Origin: Lachnospiraceae bacterium
GTDB lineage: Bacteria > Bacillota > Clostridia > Lachnospirales > Lachnospiraceae
DNA length: 37,792 bases
Reading direction: 5' to 3'
Assembly (NCBI GenBank): GCA_022510545.1
Contig: JAFLTG010000023.1
Location: forward strand, 1 to 37,792
The notes beneath the pieces are model-generated. The model made no database searches. It was not told the origin of the DNA and saw only the letters and a program-made list of their open reading frames with translations. Positions 22,427-31,394 of this stretch are shown in pieces. How positions within the stretch are numbered: the stretch's first letter is position 1; each line of letters starts with the position of its first letter. The translations under genes and the position numbers were made by a program.

Positions 22427-22867
22427 GTGGATATTAAAGTTAATCAGGCGCAGCAGCCTATGCAGGTGGAGCAGACGCCGCAGGTACAGGAAACAGACGG
22501 AACATTTAAGTTCACGTTAGTCAGCAGAATAGAGGAACAGGATTTACAGAATGCCTTAACCCAGATGATGGAAGAGATTACAATGCAGGGTGAGAAGCTT
22601 GCCAAGCATCGTGATATCAAAGATATGAAGCGGTATCGGGCATTGATAAAGGATTTTATGAATGAAATTGTAAATCGTTCACATGCTTTTTCCAGAGAGA
22701 ATTTCCTCGACAGAAAGGGAAGACACAGAGTCTATGGAATCATTCGCCTTATAGACCAGAATCTGGATGAACTTGCACAGGAACTTGTCAAGGATGAAAA
22801 GGACAATCTGGCGATTTTGAATAAAATAGGAGAGATACGTGGTCTGCTTCTGGATATTTTCACCTAG
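22427..22867 (+). CDS. yaaR: YaaR family protein (DUF327)
   Basis: 146-residue all-helical protein of unknown function. After a Gln/Pro-rich disordered N terminus (1-28) it has the family pattern [18 protein letters not shown] and [20 protein letters not shown], ending [13 protein letters not shown]. Start is GTG with TGGAGG 6 nt upstream. The holB start follows 29 nt later, as in Bacillus where yaaR precedes holB. Confidence 0.88.
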   Translation: MDIKVNQAQQPMQVEQTPQVQETDGTFKFTLVSRIEEQDLQNALTQMMEEITMQGEKLAKHRDIKDMKRYRALIKDFMNEIVNRSHAFSRENFLDRKGRHRVYGIIRLIDQNLDELAQELVKDEKDNLAILNKIGEIRGLLLDIFT

Positions 22868-22896
22868 AAGTTTTGGGGAAAGGATAAGAGTTATCA

Positions 22897-23886
22897 ATGG
22901 CAAAGTTTAGCGATATTATCGGACAGGAACAATTAAAAGAGCACTTGCAGAATGCAATTTCCTTAAATAAGGTGTCACATGCATATATTATTAACGGAGA
23001 GCGTAGTTCAGGCAAGGAATTTGTTGCAAAGGTCTTTGCGGCTGCGCTGCAGTGTGAAAAGGGCCAAGCGGAACCCTGTATGGAATGCCATTCATGCAAA
23101 CAGGCTTTAAGCGGAAATCAGCCTGATATTATTTTTGTTTCCCATGAGAAACCTAATACAATAAGCGTTGAGGATATAAGGGCGCAGATTAATAATGATA
23201 TTGTGATTAAGCCATACAGCAGCCCCCGTAAGATATATATTATAAATGAGGGTGAAAAAATGACTGTACAGGCGCAGAATGCCCTTTTGAAAACTTTAGA
23301 GGAGCCGCCTGAGTACGCGGTAATTCTTGTTCTCACATCAAATGTGGACACGCTTCTTCCTACGGTACTGAGCCGCTGCGTTGTATTGAATATGAAGCCG
23401 GTTCCGGATAATAAAGTAAAAAAATTCTTAATGGAAGAGCTTGAGATTCCCGATTATAAAGCCAATATCTGTGTGGCTTTTGCGAGAGGAAATATAGGAA
23501 AAGCCAAGATGCTTGCCACAAGTGAGGAATTTGATAAAGTTAAAGAAGAAGCCATTACATTGGTGAAATACATCAATGATATGGATTTAAGTGAAATAGT
23601 AAAGGCAATCAAAAAAATTTCGGAATATAAATTTGACGTAACGGATTATCTGGATATTCTTTCTGTATGGTATCGGGATGTACTGCTTTTTAAGGCCACC
23701 AAGGATGCCAACAGCTTGATTTTTAAAGATGAGATACAATCTATACGTAAGACGGCTGACAGAAGTACTTATGAGGGTATTGAGGTTATTGTCAAGGCGC
23801 TTCAGCAGGCAAAGCGGAGGCTGGAGGCTAATGTTAATTTTGATCTGACTATGGAGTTACTGCTTCTGACTATTCAGGAGAACTAA
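22897..23886 (+). CDS. holB: DNA polymerase III subunit delta'
   Basis: Clamp-loader subunit of the replicative polymerase. 329 residues: AAA+ domain beginning FSDIIGQEQLKEHLQNAI, a degenerate Walker A GERSSGKEF (34-42), a zinc module with Cys53, Cys61, Cys64 and Cys67, the sensor region QNALLKTLEEPPEYAVILVL and an SRC motif (TVLSRCVVL) typical of delta'. The C-terminal collar domain is normal length. In the conserved yaaR-holB-ricT order. Confidence 0.94.
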   Translation: MAKFSDIIGQEQLKEHLQNAISLNKVSHAYIINGERSSGKEFVAKVFAAALQCEKGQAEPCMECHSCKQALSGNQPDIIFVSHEKPNTISVEDIRAQINNDIVIKPYSSPRKIYIINEGEKMTVQAQNALLKTLEEPPEYAVILVLTSNVDTLLPTVLSRCVVLNMKPVPDNKVKKFLMEELEIPDYKANICVAFARGNIGKAKMLATSEEFDKVKEEAITLVKYINDMDLSEIVKAIKKISEYKFDVTDYLDILSVWYRDVLLFKATKDANSLIFKDEIQSIRKTADRSTYEGIEVIVKALQQAKRRLEANVNFDLTMELLLLTIQEN

Positions 23887-23904
23887 AAAAAGGATGGTAA
23901 TACA

Positions 23905-24819
23905 ATGACAAAAATTATAGGTGTGCGATTTCGTGTCGCGGGTAAGATATATTATTTTGCTCCGGGAGAGCTGGATGTTAAGCGGGGAGAACACGTTATT
24001 GTAGAAACAGCAAGAGGCGTTGAATACGGCACAGTGATAGTGGAGCCCAAAGAGGTTCCGGATGATAAGGTAATACAGCCGTTAAAGTCGGTACTGCGTG
24101 TGGCAACTGCGAAAGATGACGAACAGGAGATTGAAAATAAGACAAAAGAAAAAGAAGCCTTTGATATATGTCTGGAGAAGATTAAAAAGCATGAACTCCC
24201 TATGAAACTGATAGATGCCGAATATACTTTTGATAATAATAAAGTGTTGTTCTATTTTACGGCTGATGGACGTATTGATTTCAGGGAATTGGTAAAGGAT
24301 CTTGCATCGGTATTTAAGACCAGAATAGAGCTTAGGCAGATTGGTGTCAGAGATGAAACCAAGATAGTCGGAGGCATTGGAATATGCGGAAGACCTTTGT
24401 GCTGTCATACTCATTTGTCTGAGTTTGTTCCTGTTTCTATCAAAATGGCCAAAGAGCAGAATCTATCTTTGAACCCTACGAAGATTTCCGGTGTCTGCGG
24501 CAGACTTATGTGCTGTCTGAATCATGAAGAGGAGACATATGAGGAGCTTAACAAAAAACTCCCGAATGTAGGAGATTTTGTGACCACTGAAGACGGCCTT
24601 AAAGGTGAGGTTCACAGCGTAAATGTGCTACGACAGCTGGTAAAAGTAGTTGTAGATGTTAACGATGAAAAGGAAATTCATGAATATAAAGCGGACCAGC
24701 TTCATTTCAAAAGAAAACATAATAAGAATAATAAGCTGGATGTAAATGAAGAGGAATTAAAAGAACTTGAGAAACTCGAAAAGCAGGACGATAACAAATC
24801 CAAACTGGATGACAATTAG
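23905..24819 (+). CDS. ricT: RicT (YaaT), PSP1-domain Fe-S protein
   Basis: Member of the RicAFT (YmcA-YlbF-YaaT) complex, which in Bacillus carries Fe-S clusters and promotes RNase Y-dependent mRNA processing. 304 residues: PSP1 domain (about 1-210) with the cysteine sets GICGRPLCCHTH (Cys161, 166, 167) and GVCGRLMCC (Cys198, 203, 204), then a KOW-like segment and a long Lys/Glu/Asn-rich tail (about 265-304). The tail is low complexity and may be disordered. AAAAAAGGATGG precedes the ATG. Its stop abuts the next gene directly. Confidence 0.94.
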   Translation: MTKIIGVRFRVAGKIYYFAPGELDVKRGEHVIVETARGVEYGTVIVEPKEVPDDKVIQPLKSVLRVATAKDDEQEIENKTKEKEAFDICLEKIKKHELPMKLIDAEYTFDNNKVLFYFTADGRIDFRELVKDLASVFKTRIELRQIGVRDETKIVGGIGICGRPLCCHTHLSEFVPVSIKMAKEQNLSLNPTKISGVCGRLMCCLNHEEETYEELNKKLPNVGDFVTTEDGLKGEVHSVNVLRQLVKVVVDVNDEKEIHEYKADQLHFKRKHNKNNKLDVNEEELKELEKLEKQDDNKSKLDDN

Positions 24820-25593
24820 TTGACGAAAAACGTGGATATAAATATGGAGACTGATGTAAAAATTGTGCTGAAAGAAAATGAAAGGATAGACGACTTGCAG
24901 CGCAACGGTTATCAGATAATACAGGATACTGAAAGATTTTGTTTCGGAATGGATGCAGTTCTGCTTTCCGGTTTTACAAAGGTTAAGGCCGGCAGCAGAG
25001 TTCTGGATATGGGAACCGGGACAGGCATTATTCCGATTCTTCTTGAAGCCAAAACTGAAGCAGCACATCTGACCGGTTTGGAGATTCAGGAGGAAAGTGC
25101 GGATATGGCAAGGCGCAGTGTTGCCTTGAATAAATTACAGGATAAGATTACAATTGTGACAGGGGATATAAAAGAGGCGGTGGATATTTTTGACGCGGCT
25201 TCTTTTGATGTTATTACCTGTAACCCGCCTTATATGATAGATGAGCATGGGTTGACCAACTCAGTCAAACCGAAGGCAATAGCCAGACATGAAATTTTAT
25301 GTACATTGGAAGATGTAATATCTCAGGCTGCAAAACTGCTCAAACCCGGAGGAAATTTTTTTATGGTACACAGGCCTTTCAGGCTGGCCGAAATTATGGT
25401 ACTGCTCCATAATTATAAACTTGAACCTAAACGTATGCAGCTGGTATATCCTTTTGTGGATAAAGAGCCTAATATGGTTCTGATAGAAGCAAACCGTGGC
25501 GGAAAGCCGCGTATGAAAGTCGAGAAACCGCTGATCATCTACCGTGAAGCGGGAGTATATATGCCTGAAATTTATGACATATATGGCTACTAA
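24820..25593 (+). CDS. tRNA1(Val) (adenine37-N6)-methyltransferase-like (YabB/TrmN6 family)
   Basis: SAM-dependent N6-adenine methyltransferase. Motif I VLDMGTGTGI (61-70) binds SAM, the catalytic NPPY is at 135-138 in VITCNPPYMI, and the N-terminal ERIDDLQRNGYQIIQ plus FCFGMDAVLLSGF is typical of YabB. The start is uncertain: the TTG at 24820, immediately after the ricT stop, has only a weak GGATG in front; ATG at 24844 is the alternative and gives 249 residues. It is coupled to ricT and lies upstream of rsmI as in Bacillus. Confidence 0.88.
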   Translation: MTKNVDINMETDVKIVLKENERIDDLQRNGYQIIQDTERFCFGMDAVLLSGFTKVKAGSRVLDMGTGTGIIPILLEAKTEAAHLTGLEIQEESADMARRSVALNKLQDKITIVTGDIKEAVDIFDAASFDVITCNPPYMIDEHGLTNSVKPKAIARHEILCTLEDVISQAAKLLKPGGNFFMVHRPFRLAEIMVLLHNYKLEPKRMQLVYPFVDKEPNMVLIEANRGGKPRMKVEKPLIIYREAGVYMPEIYDIYGY

Positions 25594-25615
25594 AAGAAAG
25601 AGGGGTAATATTAGG

Positions 25616-26458
25616 ATGGCTGGGATTTTATATCTGTGTGCAACACCGATAGGGAATCTGGGAGATATGACCCCGCGAGTTATAGAAACTTTAAGAAGTG
25701 TTGATATGATTGCCGCAGAGGATACCCGCAACAGTATTAAATTGTTAAATCATTTTGAAATATCCACTTCTATGACCAGCTACCATGAATATAATAAAAT
25801 AGAAAAAGCAGACTACCTTGTAGCTCAGCTTCTTCAAGGAAAAAATATCGCACTTATAACCGATGCGGGAACCCCTGCAATATCGGATCCCGGTGAAGTA
25901 CTTGTGAAGAAATGTCAGCAGGAAGGAATTACGGTTACTTCCCTGCCCGGAGCGGCAGCCTGCATTACCGCACTGACATTATCAGGGCTTCCTACGGGAA
26001 GGTTTTGCTTTGAAGGTTTTCTCTCTTCTGATAAAAAAGAAAAAGCAAGTGTTCTTTCGGAACTTAAAGAGGAAACAAGGACAATAATCCTATATGAAGC
26101 TCCACATCATTTGGTAAGGACTCTGACCGAACTTCATACGGCATTGGGAAACAGAAAGATTACAATATGCAGGGAACTTACCAAGAAATTTGAAACAATA
26201 CTCCCGACAACTATAGAAGAAGCTCTGAAATTTTATGAGACAAATGAACCCCGCGGTGAGTATGTTCTGGTAATAGAGGGGAAAAGCCGTAAGGAAAAGA
26301 AAGAAGAGGAAATAAAGAGCTGGGAACAGCTGTCCATAGAGGAACATATGGCATATTATACCGATGATGGAATGGACAATAAAGAGGCTATGAAGCGGGT
26401 TGCAAAGGACAGAGGAGTATCAAAAAGAGATATTTACCAATATTTGTTAAATAAGTGA
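25616..26458 (+). CDS. rsmI: 16S rRNA (cytidine1402-2'-O)-methyltransferase
   Basis: Methylates the 2'-O of C1402 in the 16S rRNA decoding centre. 280 residues of the tetrapyrrole methylase fold: ILYLCATPIGNLGDMTPR at the N terminus, AAEDTRNS, LITDAGTPAISDPG (SAM-binding loop) and GAAACITALTLSGLP. A C-terminal helical segment (KDRGVSKRDIYQYL) is as usual for the family. The frame extends to 25544, but ATG at 25616, behind AGAGGGG, gives the standard N terminus and avoids overlap with the upstream gene. Confidence 0.95.
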   Translation: MAGILYLCATPIGNLGDMTPRVIETLRSVDMIAAEDTRNSIKLLNHFEISTSMTSYHEYNKIEKADYLVAQLLQGKNIALITDAGTPAISDPGEVLVKKCQQEGITVTSLPGAAACITALTLSGLPTGRFCFEGFLSSDKKEKASVLSELKEETRTIILYEAPHHLVRTLTELHTALGNRKITICRELTKKFETILPTTIEEALKFYETNEPRGEYVLVIEGKSRKEKKEEEIKSWEQLSIEEHMAYYTDDGMDNKEAMKRVAKDRGVSKRDIYQYLLNK

Positions 26459-26491
26459 ATTGACAAAACCGTTAAAATCCGTAAAATTAAA

Positions 26492-26520
26492 TTGACAAAT
26501 ATATGCGCAAGGAATATACT
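26492..26520 (+). promoter_or_regulatory. Promoter of the fab cluster
   Basis: Consensus TTGACA (26492-26497), 17-nt spacer, TATACT (26515-26520), 57 nt before acpP. A second TTGACA at 26460-26465 lacks a convincing -10. Confidence 0.75.
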
Positions 26521-26532
26521 TTGAATATCAAA
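26520..26532. promoter_or_regulatory. FabT-like operator at the acpP promoter
   Basis: Perfect odd palindrome TTTGA-ATA-TCAAA, matching the TTTGA-N3-TCAAA core reported for the MarR-type regulator FabT of streptococci and lactococci. It starts on the last base of the -10 element, covering the transcription start, where binding would repress. FabT itself is not in the window. Confidence 0.6.
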
Positions 26533-26576
26533 ATATTATTTGCGGAAAAATATTATGATTAAAAAGGAGAACGAAA

Positions 26577-26810
26577 ATGTTAGAGAGAGTAAAAGAAATC
26601 ATTCAAGAGCAGTTAAATCTGGACGGCGTTGAAATCACAGAGGAATCTTCCTTTAAGGATGATTTAGGTGCGGATTCTCTGGATTTATTTGAGCTGGTAA
26701 TGGCATTTGAGGAGGAATACGGTATAGAGATTCCTTCAGAAGAGTTAGAGAAAATTACAACAGTTGGAGCTGTTATAGAGTATATGAAGAGTAAAGGTGT
26801 CGAGAATTAA
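26577..26810 (+). CDS. acpP: Acyl carrier protein
   Basis: 77-residue acidic carrier protein of fatty acid synthesis. Phosphopantetheine attachment Ser34 in [12 protein letters not shown], followed by the [10 protein letters not shown] helix. AAGGAGA precedes the ATG. First gene of the fab cluster; fabK starts 4 nt after its stop, so they are co-transcribed. Confidence 0.96.
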   Translation: MLERVKEIIQEQLNLDGVEITEESSFKDDLGADSLDLFELVMAFEEEYGIEIPSEELEKITTVGAVIEYMKSKGVEN

Positions 26811-26813
26811 AAT

Positions 26814-27737
26814 ATGAAAACAAAAATCACAGAGCTTCTGGGAATCGAATATCCTGTTATTCAGGGCGGTATGGCCTGGGTTGCAGACTATCATCTTGCA
26901 GCGGCGGTTTCGGAAGCCGGAGGTCTCGGAATAATAGGTGCGGGCGGAGCGCCGGCGTCCTTTGTAAGAGAGCAGATTCAAAAAGCTAAAGAGATAACTG
27001 ACAAGCCTTTCGGCGTAAACATTATGCTTATGAATCCGGAAGCGGATCAGATTGCCCAGGTTGTAATTGAAGAAGGCGTAAAAGTAGTTACTACGGGCGC
27101 CGGAAATCCCGGTAAGTATATGGCGGCCTGGAAAGAAGCTGGTATTAAGGTTATACCGGTAGTTGCCAGTGTGGGGCTTGCCAAGATGATGGAACGTGCC
27201 GGTGCGGATGCCGTTGTTGCAGAAGGCACCGAATCCGGTGGACATATTGGAGAGACGACTACCATGGCACTGGTTCCGCAGGTGGTTGATGCAGTTAATA
27301 TTCCGGTCATTGCAGCAGGCGGAATTGCAGACGGAAGAGGTTTTGCGGCAGCTATCATGCTTGGTGCGGATGCGGTTCAGATGGGAACCAGATTTGTAGT
27401 GGCCAAAGAATCTATAGTACATGATAATTATAAGCAGAAAGTTATCTCGGCTAAGGATATTGATTCTGCCGTGACAGGAAGGTCAACCGGTCATCCTGTC
27501 AGATGTATTCGTAATAAGACCACCAGAGAGTATCTGAAACTTGAACAGGAAGGCGCAACTTTGGAAGAACTTGAAAAAATGACTCTGGGCGGACTTAGGA
27601 AAGCGGTGGTAGAGGGCAATGTAGTTGAAGGCTCTATCATGGCAGGACAGATTGCAGGTCTGGTCAAGGAAGAAAATACCTGTAAAGAGATTATTCAGGA
27701 AATCATGTCCCAGGCTAAGACATTGTTAAAGTTATAA
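26814..27737 (+). CDS. fabK: Enoyl-ACP reductase II (FMN-dependent)
   Basis: Reduces trans-2-enoyl-ACP in the last step of each elongation cycle, using FMN and NAD(P)H. 307-residue TIM barrel with N-terminal YPVIQGGMAW, FGVNIMLM, the catalytic His144 in ESGGHIGE (same number as in the pneumococcal enzyme), and the phosphate-binding IPVIAAGGIADGRG and GADAVQMGTRF. It belongs to the nitronate monooxygenase-like superfamily, but the location between acpP and fabD settles the role. FabK enzymes are not sensitive to triclosan. No FabI-type gene is seen. Confidence 0.95.
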   Translation: MKTKITELLGIEYPVIQGGMAWVADYHLAAAVSEAGGLGIIGAGGAPASFVREQIQKAKEITDKPFGVNIMLMNPEADQIAQVVIEEGVKVVTTGAGNPGKYMAAWKEAGIKVIPVVASVGLAKMMERAGADAVVAEGTESGGHIGETTTMALVPQVVDAVNIPVIAAGGIADGRGFAAAIMLGADAVQMGTRFVVAKESIVHDNYKQKVISAKDIDSAVTGRSTGHPVRCIRNKTTREYLKLEQEGATLEELEKMTLGGLRKAVVEGNVVEGSIMAGQIAGLVKEENTCKEIIQEIMSQAKTLLKL

Positions 27738-27744
27738 TACATAA

Positions 27745-27768
27745 AGTGCAAGCTTTCGGGCTTGCACT
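27745..27768 (+). terminator. Hairpin between fabK and fabD
   Basis: Nine-bp perfect stem AGTGCAAGC / GCTTGCACT with loop TTTCGG. It is followed by CTCTTATAAAAAA, not a T-tract, so it may pause, partly terminate or mark an RNA processing point rather than stop transcription. Confidence 0.45.
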
Positions 27769-27784
27769 CTCTTATAAAAAAATA

Positions 27785-27799
27785 TTTTGATATTCAAAA
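27785..27799. promoter_or_regulatory. Second FabT-like operator, upstream of fabD
   Basis: Perfect palindrome TTTTGA-TAT-TCAAAA, containing the TTTGA-N3-TCAAA core, 26 nt before the fabD start and just after the intergenic hairpin. No matching -35/-10 pair was clear around it. Confidence 0.55.
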
Positions 27800-27824
27800 T
27801 AATTTAGAAAAGGAAGTGTTCATA

Positions 27825-28739
27825 ATGGGTAAAATTGCATTTATGTTCCCGGGTCAGGGAGCGCAGTATGTAGGAATGGGTAAGGATTTTTATGATCAGA
27901 TTCCGGTTTGTAAAGAAATGTTTGAACTGGCAGGGAAAGCAAGCGGTCTCGATATAGAAGCATTGTGCTTTGAAGAAAACGACAAAATAAATATTACCGA
28001 ATATACGCAGATTGCTATGCTGGCAGCAGAGGTTGCTATGCTTAAAGCAGTGGAAGAAAAAGGAATTAAACCTGATGTAACAGCGGGACTCAGTCTTGGT
28101 GAATATGGTGCCCTTGCTGCAAGTGGGGTTATGACACCTGAGGATGTATTTAAGATTGTGAGAAAAAGAGGTATATATATGCAGGAAGCCGTACCGAATG
28201 GAGGAGCCATGGTAGCGGTTCTTGGTCTGGATACCGAGGTAATAGAGAAGATATGTGATGAAGTAGAAGGAACCGTATCAATTGCAAACTATAACTGTCC
28301 CGGTCAGATTGTTATAACCGGTGAGGAGGCAGCCGTGCAGGCAGCGGTTACCAAACTTGGCGAGGCAGGCGCCAAAAGATGTGTTCCTTTGAACGTAAGC
28401 GGACCCTTTCATTCCGCGATGCTGACAGGAGCAGGTGAGAAACTTGCGGGAGAGCTTGATCAGGTTGAGATACATGATATCCGGATTCCATACATAGCTA
28501 ATGTAACCGCAGATTATGTATCTGATAAAGCTGACGTCAAACCTCTCTTACAGAAACAGGTTTCATCCTCCGTAAGATGGCAGCAAACCATAGAACGAAT
28601 GATTTCAGACGGAGTAGATACTTTCATAGAAATCGGCCCCGGTAAGACCCTGTCAGGTTTTATGCGTAAAATCAATAAAGATATGAAAGTTTTGAATATA
28701 GAGAAAATTGAAGATTTAGACAAGCTAACTGGTTTGTAA
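27825..28739 (+). CDS. fabD: Malonyl-CoA:ACP transacylase
   Basis: Loads malonyl groups from CoA onto ACP. 304 residues with FPGQGAQYVGMG at the N terminus, nucleophile Ser90 in GLSLGEYG and catalytic His196 in GPFHSAML. The frame begins at 27762, but that would span the hairpin and operator; ATG at 27825 has AAAGGAAG upstream and gives the usual N terminus. It is probably driven both by read-through from acpP and by its own upstream region. Confidence 0.95.
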   Translation: MGKIAFMFPGQGAQYVGMGKDFYDQIPVCKEMFELAGKASGLDIEALCFEENDKINITEYTQIAMLAAEVAMLKAVEEKGIKPDVTAGLSLGEYGALAASGVMTPEDVFKIVRKRGIYMQEAVPNGGAMVAVLGLDTEVIEKICDEVEGTVSIANYNCPGQIVITGEEAAVQAAVTKLGEAGAKRCVPLNVSGPFHSAMLTGAGEKLAGELDQVEIHDIRIPYIANVTADYVSDKADVKPLLQKQVSSSVRWQQTIERMISDGVDTFIEIGPGKTLSGFMRKINKDMKVLNIEKIEDLDKLTGL

Positions 28740-28782
28740 TCGATAACCAGAACTTAGTTCGTCCTCAGAAAGGAGAATTTTA

Positions 28783-29523
28783 ATGCTTAACGGAAAAGTA
28801 GCTCTTGTAACAGGCGCCGGCCGCGGAATCGGCCGCGGAATCGCACTGACGCTTGCAAAGTACGGAGCAGATGTAATTGTAAACTATAACGGTTCTGAAG
28901 AAAAAGCGAAAGAAGTAGTACAGGAAATAGAAAAAATGGGCAGAAAAGCAATCGCTGTTAAGTGCAGCGTAGCCGATTTTGATGCCTGCGGAAAAATGAT
29001 AACCGATATGCTTGAAGAGTTTGGTCATATCGATATACTTGTCAACAATGCAGGAATTACAAGAGATAATCTGGTTATAAAAATGACAGAGGAAGACTTT
29101 GATGAAGTGATTGATACAAACTTAAAAGGGACGTTCAATACCATCAAGCATATGTATCGTCCTTTTATCAAGCAAAAAGCCGGAAGGATAATCAATCTTT
29201 CTTCTGTTTCGGGAGTTCTGGGTAATGCCGGACAAGCTAACTATGCGGCTTCCAAAGCAGGCGTTATAGGTCTCACCAAGTCTATGGCGAGAGAGCTTGC
29301 AAGCCGTAACATTACGGTAAATGCAGTAGCTCCCGGCTATATAGATACCGATATGACACAGGCAATGACAGATGCTGCCAAGGAGGCCACACTTGCACAG
29401 ATCCCTTTGAAAAGGGTAGGAACCCCTGAGGATATTGCAGAGACCGTAGCATTTCTTGCAAGCGATAAGGCATCATATATCACAGGACAGGTTATTTCCG
29501 TAGATGGCGGAATGGCGATATAA
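28783..29523 (+). CDS. fabG: 3-oxoacyl-ACP reductase
   Basis: NADPH-dependent reduction of beta-ketoacyl-ACP. 246-residue short-chain dehydrogenase with [11 protein letters not shown] (10-20), NNAG (88-91), and catalytic Ser141, Tyr154 and Lys158 (NYAASKAG). AGAAAGGAGA precedes the ATG. Lies 43 nt after fabD. Confidence 0.96.
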   Translation: MLNGKVALVTGAGRGIGRGIALTLAKYGADVIVNYNGSEEKAKEVVQEIEKMGRKAIAVKCSVADFDACGKMITDMLEEFGHIDILVNNAGITRDNLVIKMTEEDFDEVIDTNLKGTFNTIKHMYRPFIKQKAGRIINLSSVSGVLGNAGQANYAASKAGVIGLTKSMARELASRNITVNAVAPGYIDTDMTQAMTDAAKEATLAQIPLKRVGTPEDIAETVAFLASDKASYITGQVISVDGGMAI

Positions 29524-29558
29524 ACAGGGTGAAAAATAGAAAGGTATGGAGGATTAAA

Positions 29559-30794
29559 ATGAGTAGAAGAGTGGTTGTAACAGGTATGGGCGCTATTACC
29601 CCCATCGGTCTTAGCGTAGAAGAGTTTTGGAACAGTGTAAAAGAGGGTAAGACCGGTTTCGGGCCGATTACCTATTTTGATGCATCAGAGTATAAATGTA
29701 AACTCGCAGCAGAAGTAAAAGGCTTTGAAGGTAAAAATTATATGGACTTTAAGGCGGCTAAAAGAATGGAGCTTTTCTGCCAGTATGCTGTAGCGGCAGC
29801 CAAGGAAGCAATCGAAGATTCCGGTCTTGATATGGAAAAAGAAGATCCTTACCGTGTAGGCGTTTCCGTAGGCTCAGGAATCGGTTCATTACAGACCATG
29901 GAAAGAACCCATTCCAGATTGTTGGAAAAAGGACCTAACAAAGTTGAGCCTTTGCTGGTGCCACTTATGATTTCCAATATGGCAGCAGGAAATGTATCCA
30001 TTCAGTTTGGATTAAAAGGAAAGAGCTTAAACGTAGTGACCGCATGTGCAACCGGAACCAATTCCATTGGAGAAGCATTCCGTACCATTCAATACGGTGA
30101 TGCGGAAGTTATGGTTGCAGGAGGTGCAGAAAGCAGTATTACACCGGTAGGTATTTCAGGCTTTGCCGCGCTCACCGCGCTTACAAGCTCAGAAGACCCT
30201 GCCAGATGCTCCATTCCTTTTGATAAAGAGAGAAGCGGCTTTGTTATGGGTGAAGGCTCTGCAGTTGTTGTATTGGAAGAGTTGGAACATGCGAAGGCAA
30301 GAGGTGCAAAAATTTATGCGGAAGTAGTGGGTTATGGCAATTCTTCCGACGCATACCATATTACATCACCGGCCGAAGACGGTTCAGGCGCTGCCAAAGC
30401 TATGGAGTATGCAGTAGCGGACGCCGGTGTAGATATGAACGAAATTACGTATATAAATGCACATGGTACAAGTACACACCATAATGACTTGTTTGAAACC
30501 AGAGCAATTAAACTTGCATTTGGAGAGCATGCCAAGAATATTAGAATTAATTCAACCAAATCTATGATAGGGCATCTTCTTGGAGCAGCAGGCGCAATCG
30601 AATTTGTTACCTGTGTAAAAGAATTACAGGAAGGCTATATCCATAAAACTGTAGGATATCAGGTACCTGATGAAGATTGCGATTTAGATTACTGCATTAT
30701 CCCTGTAGAAGAAGAGTTTACGTATGCACTTTCTAATTCTCTTGGTTTCGGCGGACATAATTCCAGTATATTGATTAAGAAGTATATTGACTGA
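29559..30794 (+). CDS. fabF: 3-oxoacyl-ACP synthase II
   Basis: Condensing enzyme for chain elongation. 411 residues: VVVTGMGAITPIG, catalytic Cys163 in VVTACATGTNS, His302 in NAHGTSTHHND and His339 in KSMIGHLLGAAGA. The usual Pro after NAHGTST is replaced by His, a minor change. The frame starts at 29529, but ATG at 29559 follows TATGGAGG and gives the standard N terminus. Confidence 0.96.
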   Translation: MSRRVVVTGMGAITPIGLSVEEFWNSVKEGKTGFGPITYFDASEYKCKLAAEVKGFEGKNYMDFKAAKRMELFCQYAVAAAKEAIEDSGLDMEKEDPYRVGVSVGSGIGSLQTMERTHSRLLEKGPNKVEPLLVPLMISNMAAGNVSIQFGLKGKSLNVVTACATGTNSIGEAFRTIQYGDAEVMVAGGAESSITPVGISGFAALTALTSSEDPARCSIPFDKERSGFVMGEGSAVVVLEELEHAKARGAKIYAEVVGYGNSSDAYHITSPAEDGSGAAKAMEYAVADAGVDMNEITYINAHGTSTHHNDLFETRAIKLAFGEHAKNIRINSTKSMIGHLLGAAGAIEFVTCVKELQEGYIHKTVGYQVPDEDCDLDYCIIPVEEEFTYALSNSLGFGGHNSSILIKKYID

Positions 30795-30842
30795 TTATTG
30801 TAAGCAATTGACCAAATATATTTTATTATATTAAAATAATAA

Positions 30843-30857
30843 TTGTCTAAAAGACAA
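30843..30857 (+). promoter_or_regulatory. Small hairpin upstream of the fabZ Shine-Dalgarno
   Basis: TTGTCT-AAA-AGACAA, a perfect 6-bp stem with a three-base loop, four nucleotides before AAAGGAGAA. It may stabilise the mRNA or tune translation; no T-run follows. Confidence 0.3.
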
Positions 30858-30872
30858 AAAGGAGAACTAACT

Positions 30873-31307
30873 ATGTCAGTTTTGAGCGCAAAAGAAATCA
30901 TGGATATAATTCCTCACAGACAGCCATTTATGCTGCTTGATACAATTGAAGAATTGGAGCCCGGCATAAAAGCTGTTGCAAGGAAATGCGTTTCATATAA
31001 TGAACCTTATTTTGCAGGACATTTTCCAACAGAACCGGTTATGCCGGGAGTGCTGATCATAGAAGCCTTGGCACAAACAGGAGCGGTAGCGATTTTGAGC
31101 CGGCCGGAGTTTAAAGGAAAGACTGCCTATTTTGCCGCAATCAATTCCGCAAAATTTAAAGGCAAAGTTACACCGGGGGATGTATTGACTCTGGAAACGG
31201 AAATCATTAAAGTCAAAGGTCCTATCGGAGTGGGTTCCGCCAAGGCATATGTAGACGGAAAGTTAGTAACTTCAGCAGAACTTACTTTTGCAATTGGGGA
31301 TGCATAG
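30873..31307 (+). CDS. fabZ: 3-hydroxyacyl-ACP dehydratase
   Basis: Dehydrates beta-hydroxyacyl-ACP. 144-residue hot-dog fold protein with IIPHRQPFMLLD (12-23), catalytic His50 in AGHFPTEPVMPG and Glu64 in IIEALAQ. ATG at 30873 behind AAAAAGGAGAA is used rather than the in-frame codon at 30843, which would include the hairpin. Confidence 0.96.
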   Translation: MSVLSAKEIMDIIPHRQPFMLLDTIEELEPGIKAVARKCVSYNEPYFAGHFPTEPVMPGVLIIEALAQTGAVAILSRPEFKGKTAYFAAINSAKFKGKVTPGDVLTLETEIIKVKGPIGVGSAKAYVDGKLVTSAELTFAIGDA

Positions 31308-31394
31308 ATTAAATTTACGATTGCCATGCAGGATTGACATGCGCTGTCGGAACTAATCTTTGTGTGCAGGAATGAGGGAGGATTGAATAGAAAA

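Noticed and set aside
26745-27422. 225-codon minus-strand frame across acpP/fabK
   Set aside because: Mirror of fabK codon structure; no start signal and no recognisable protein.
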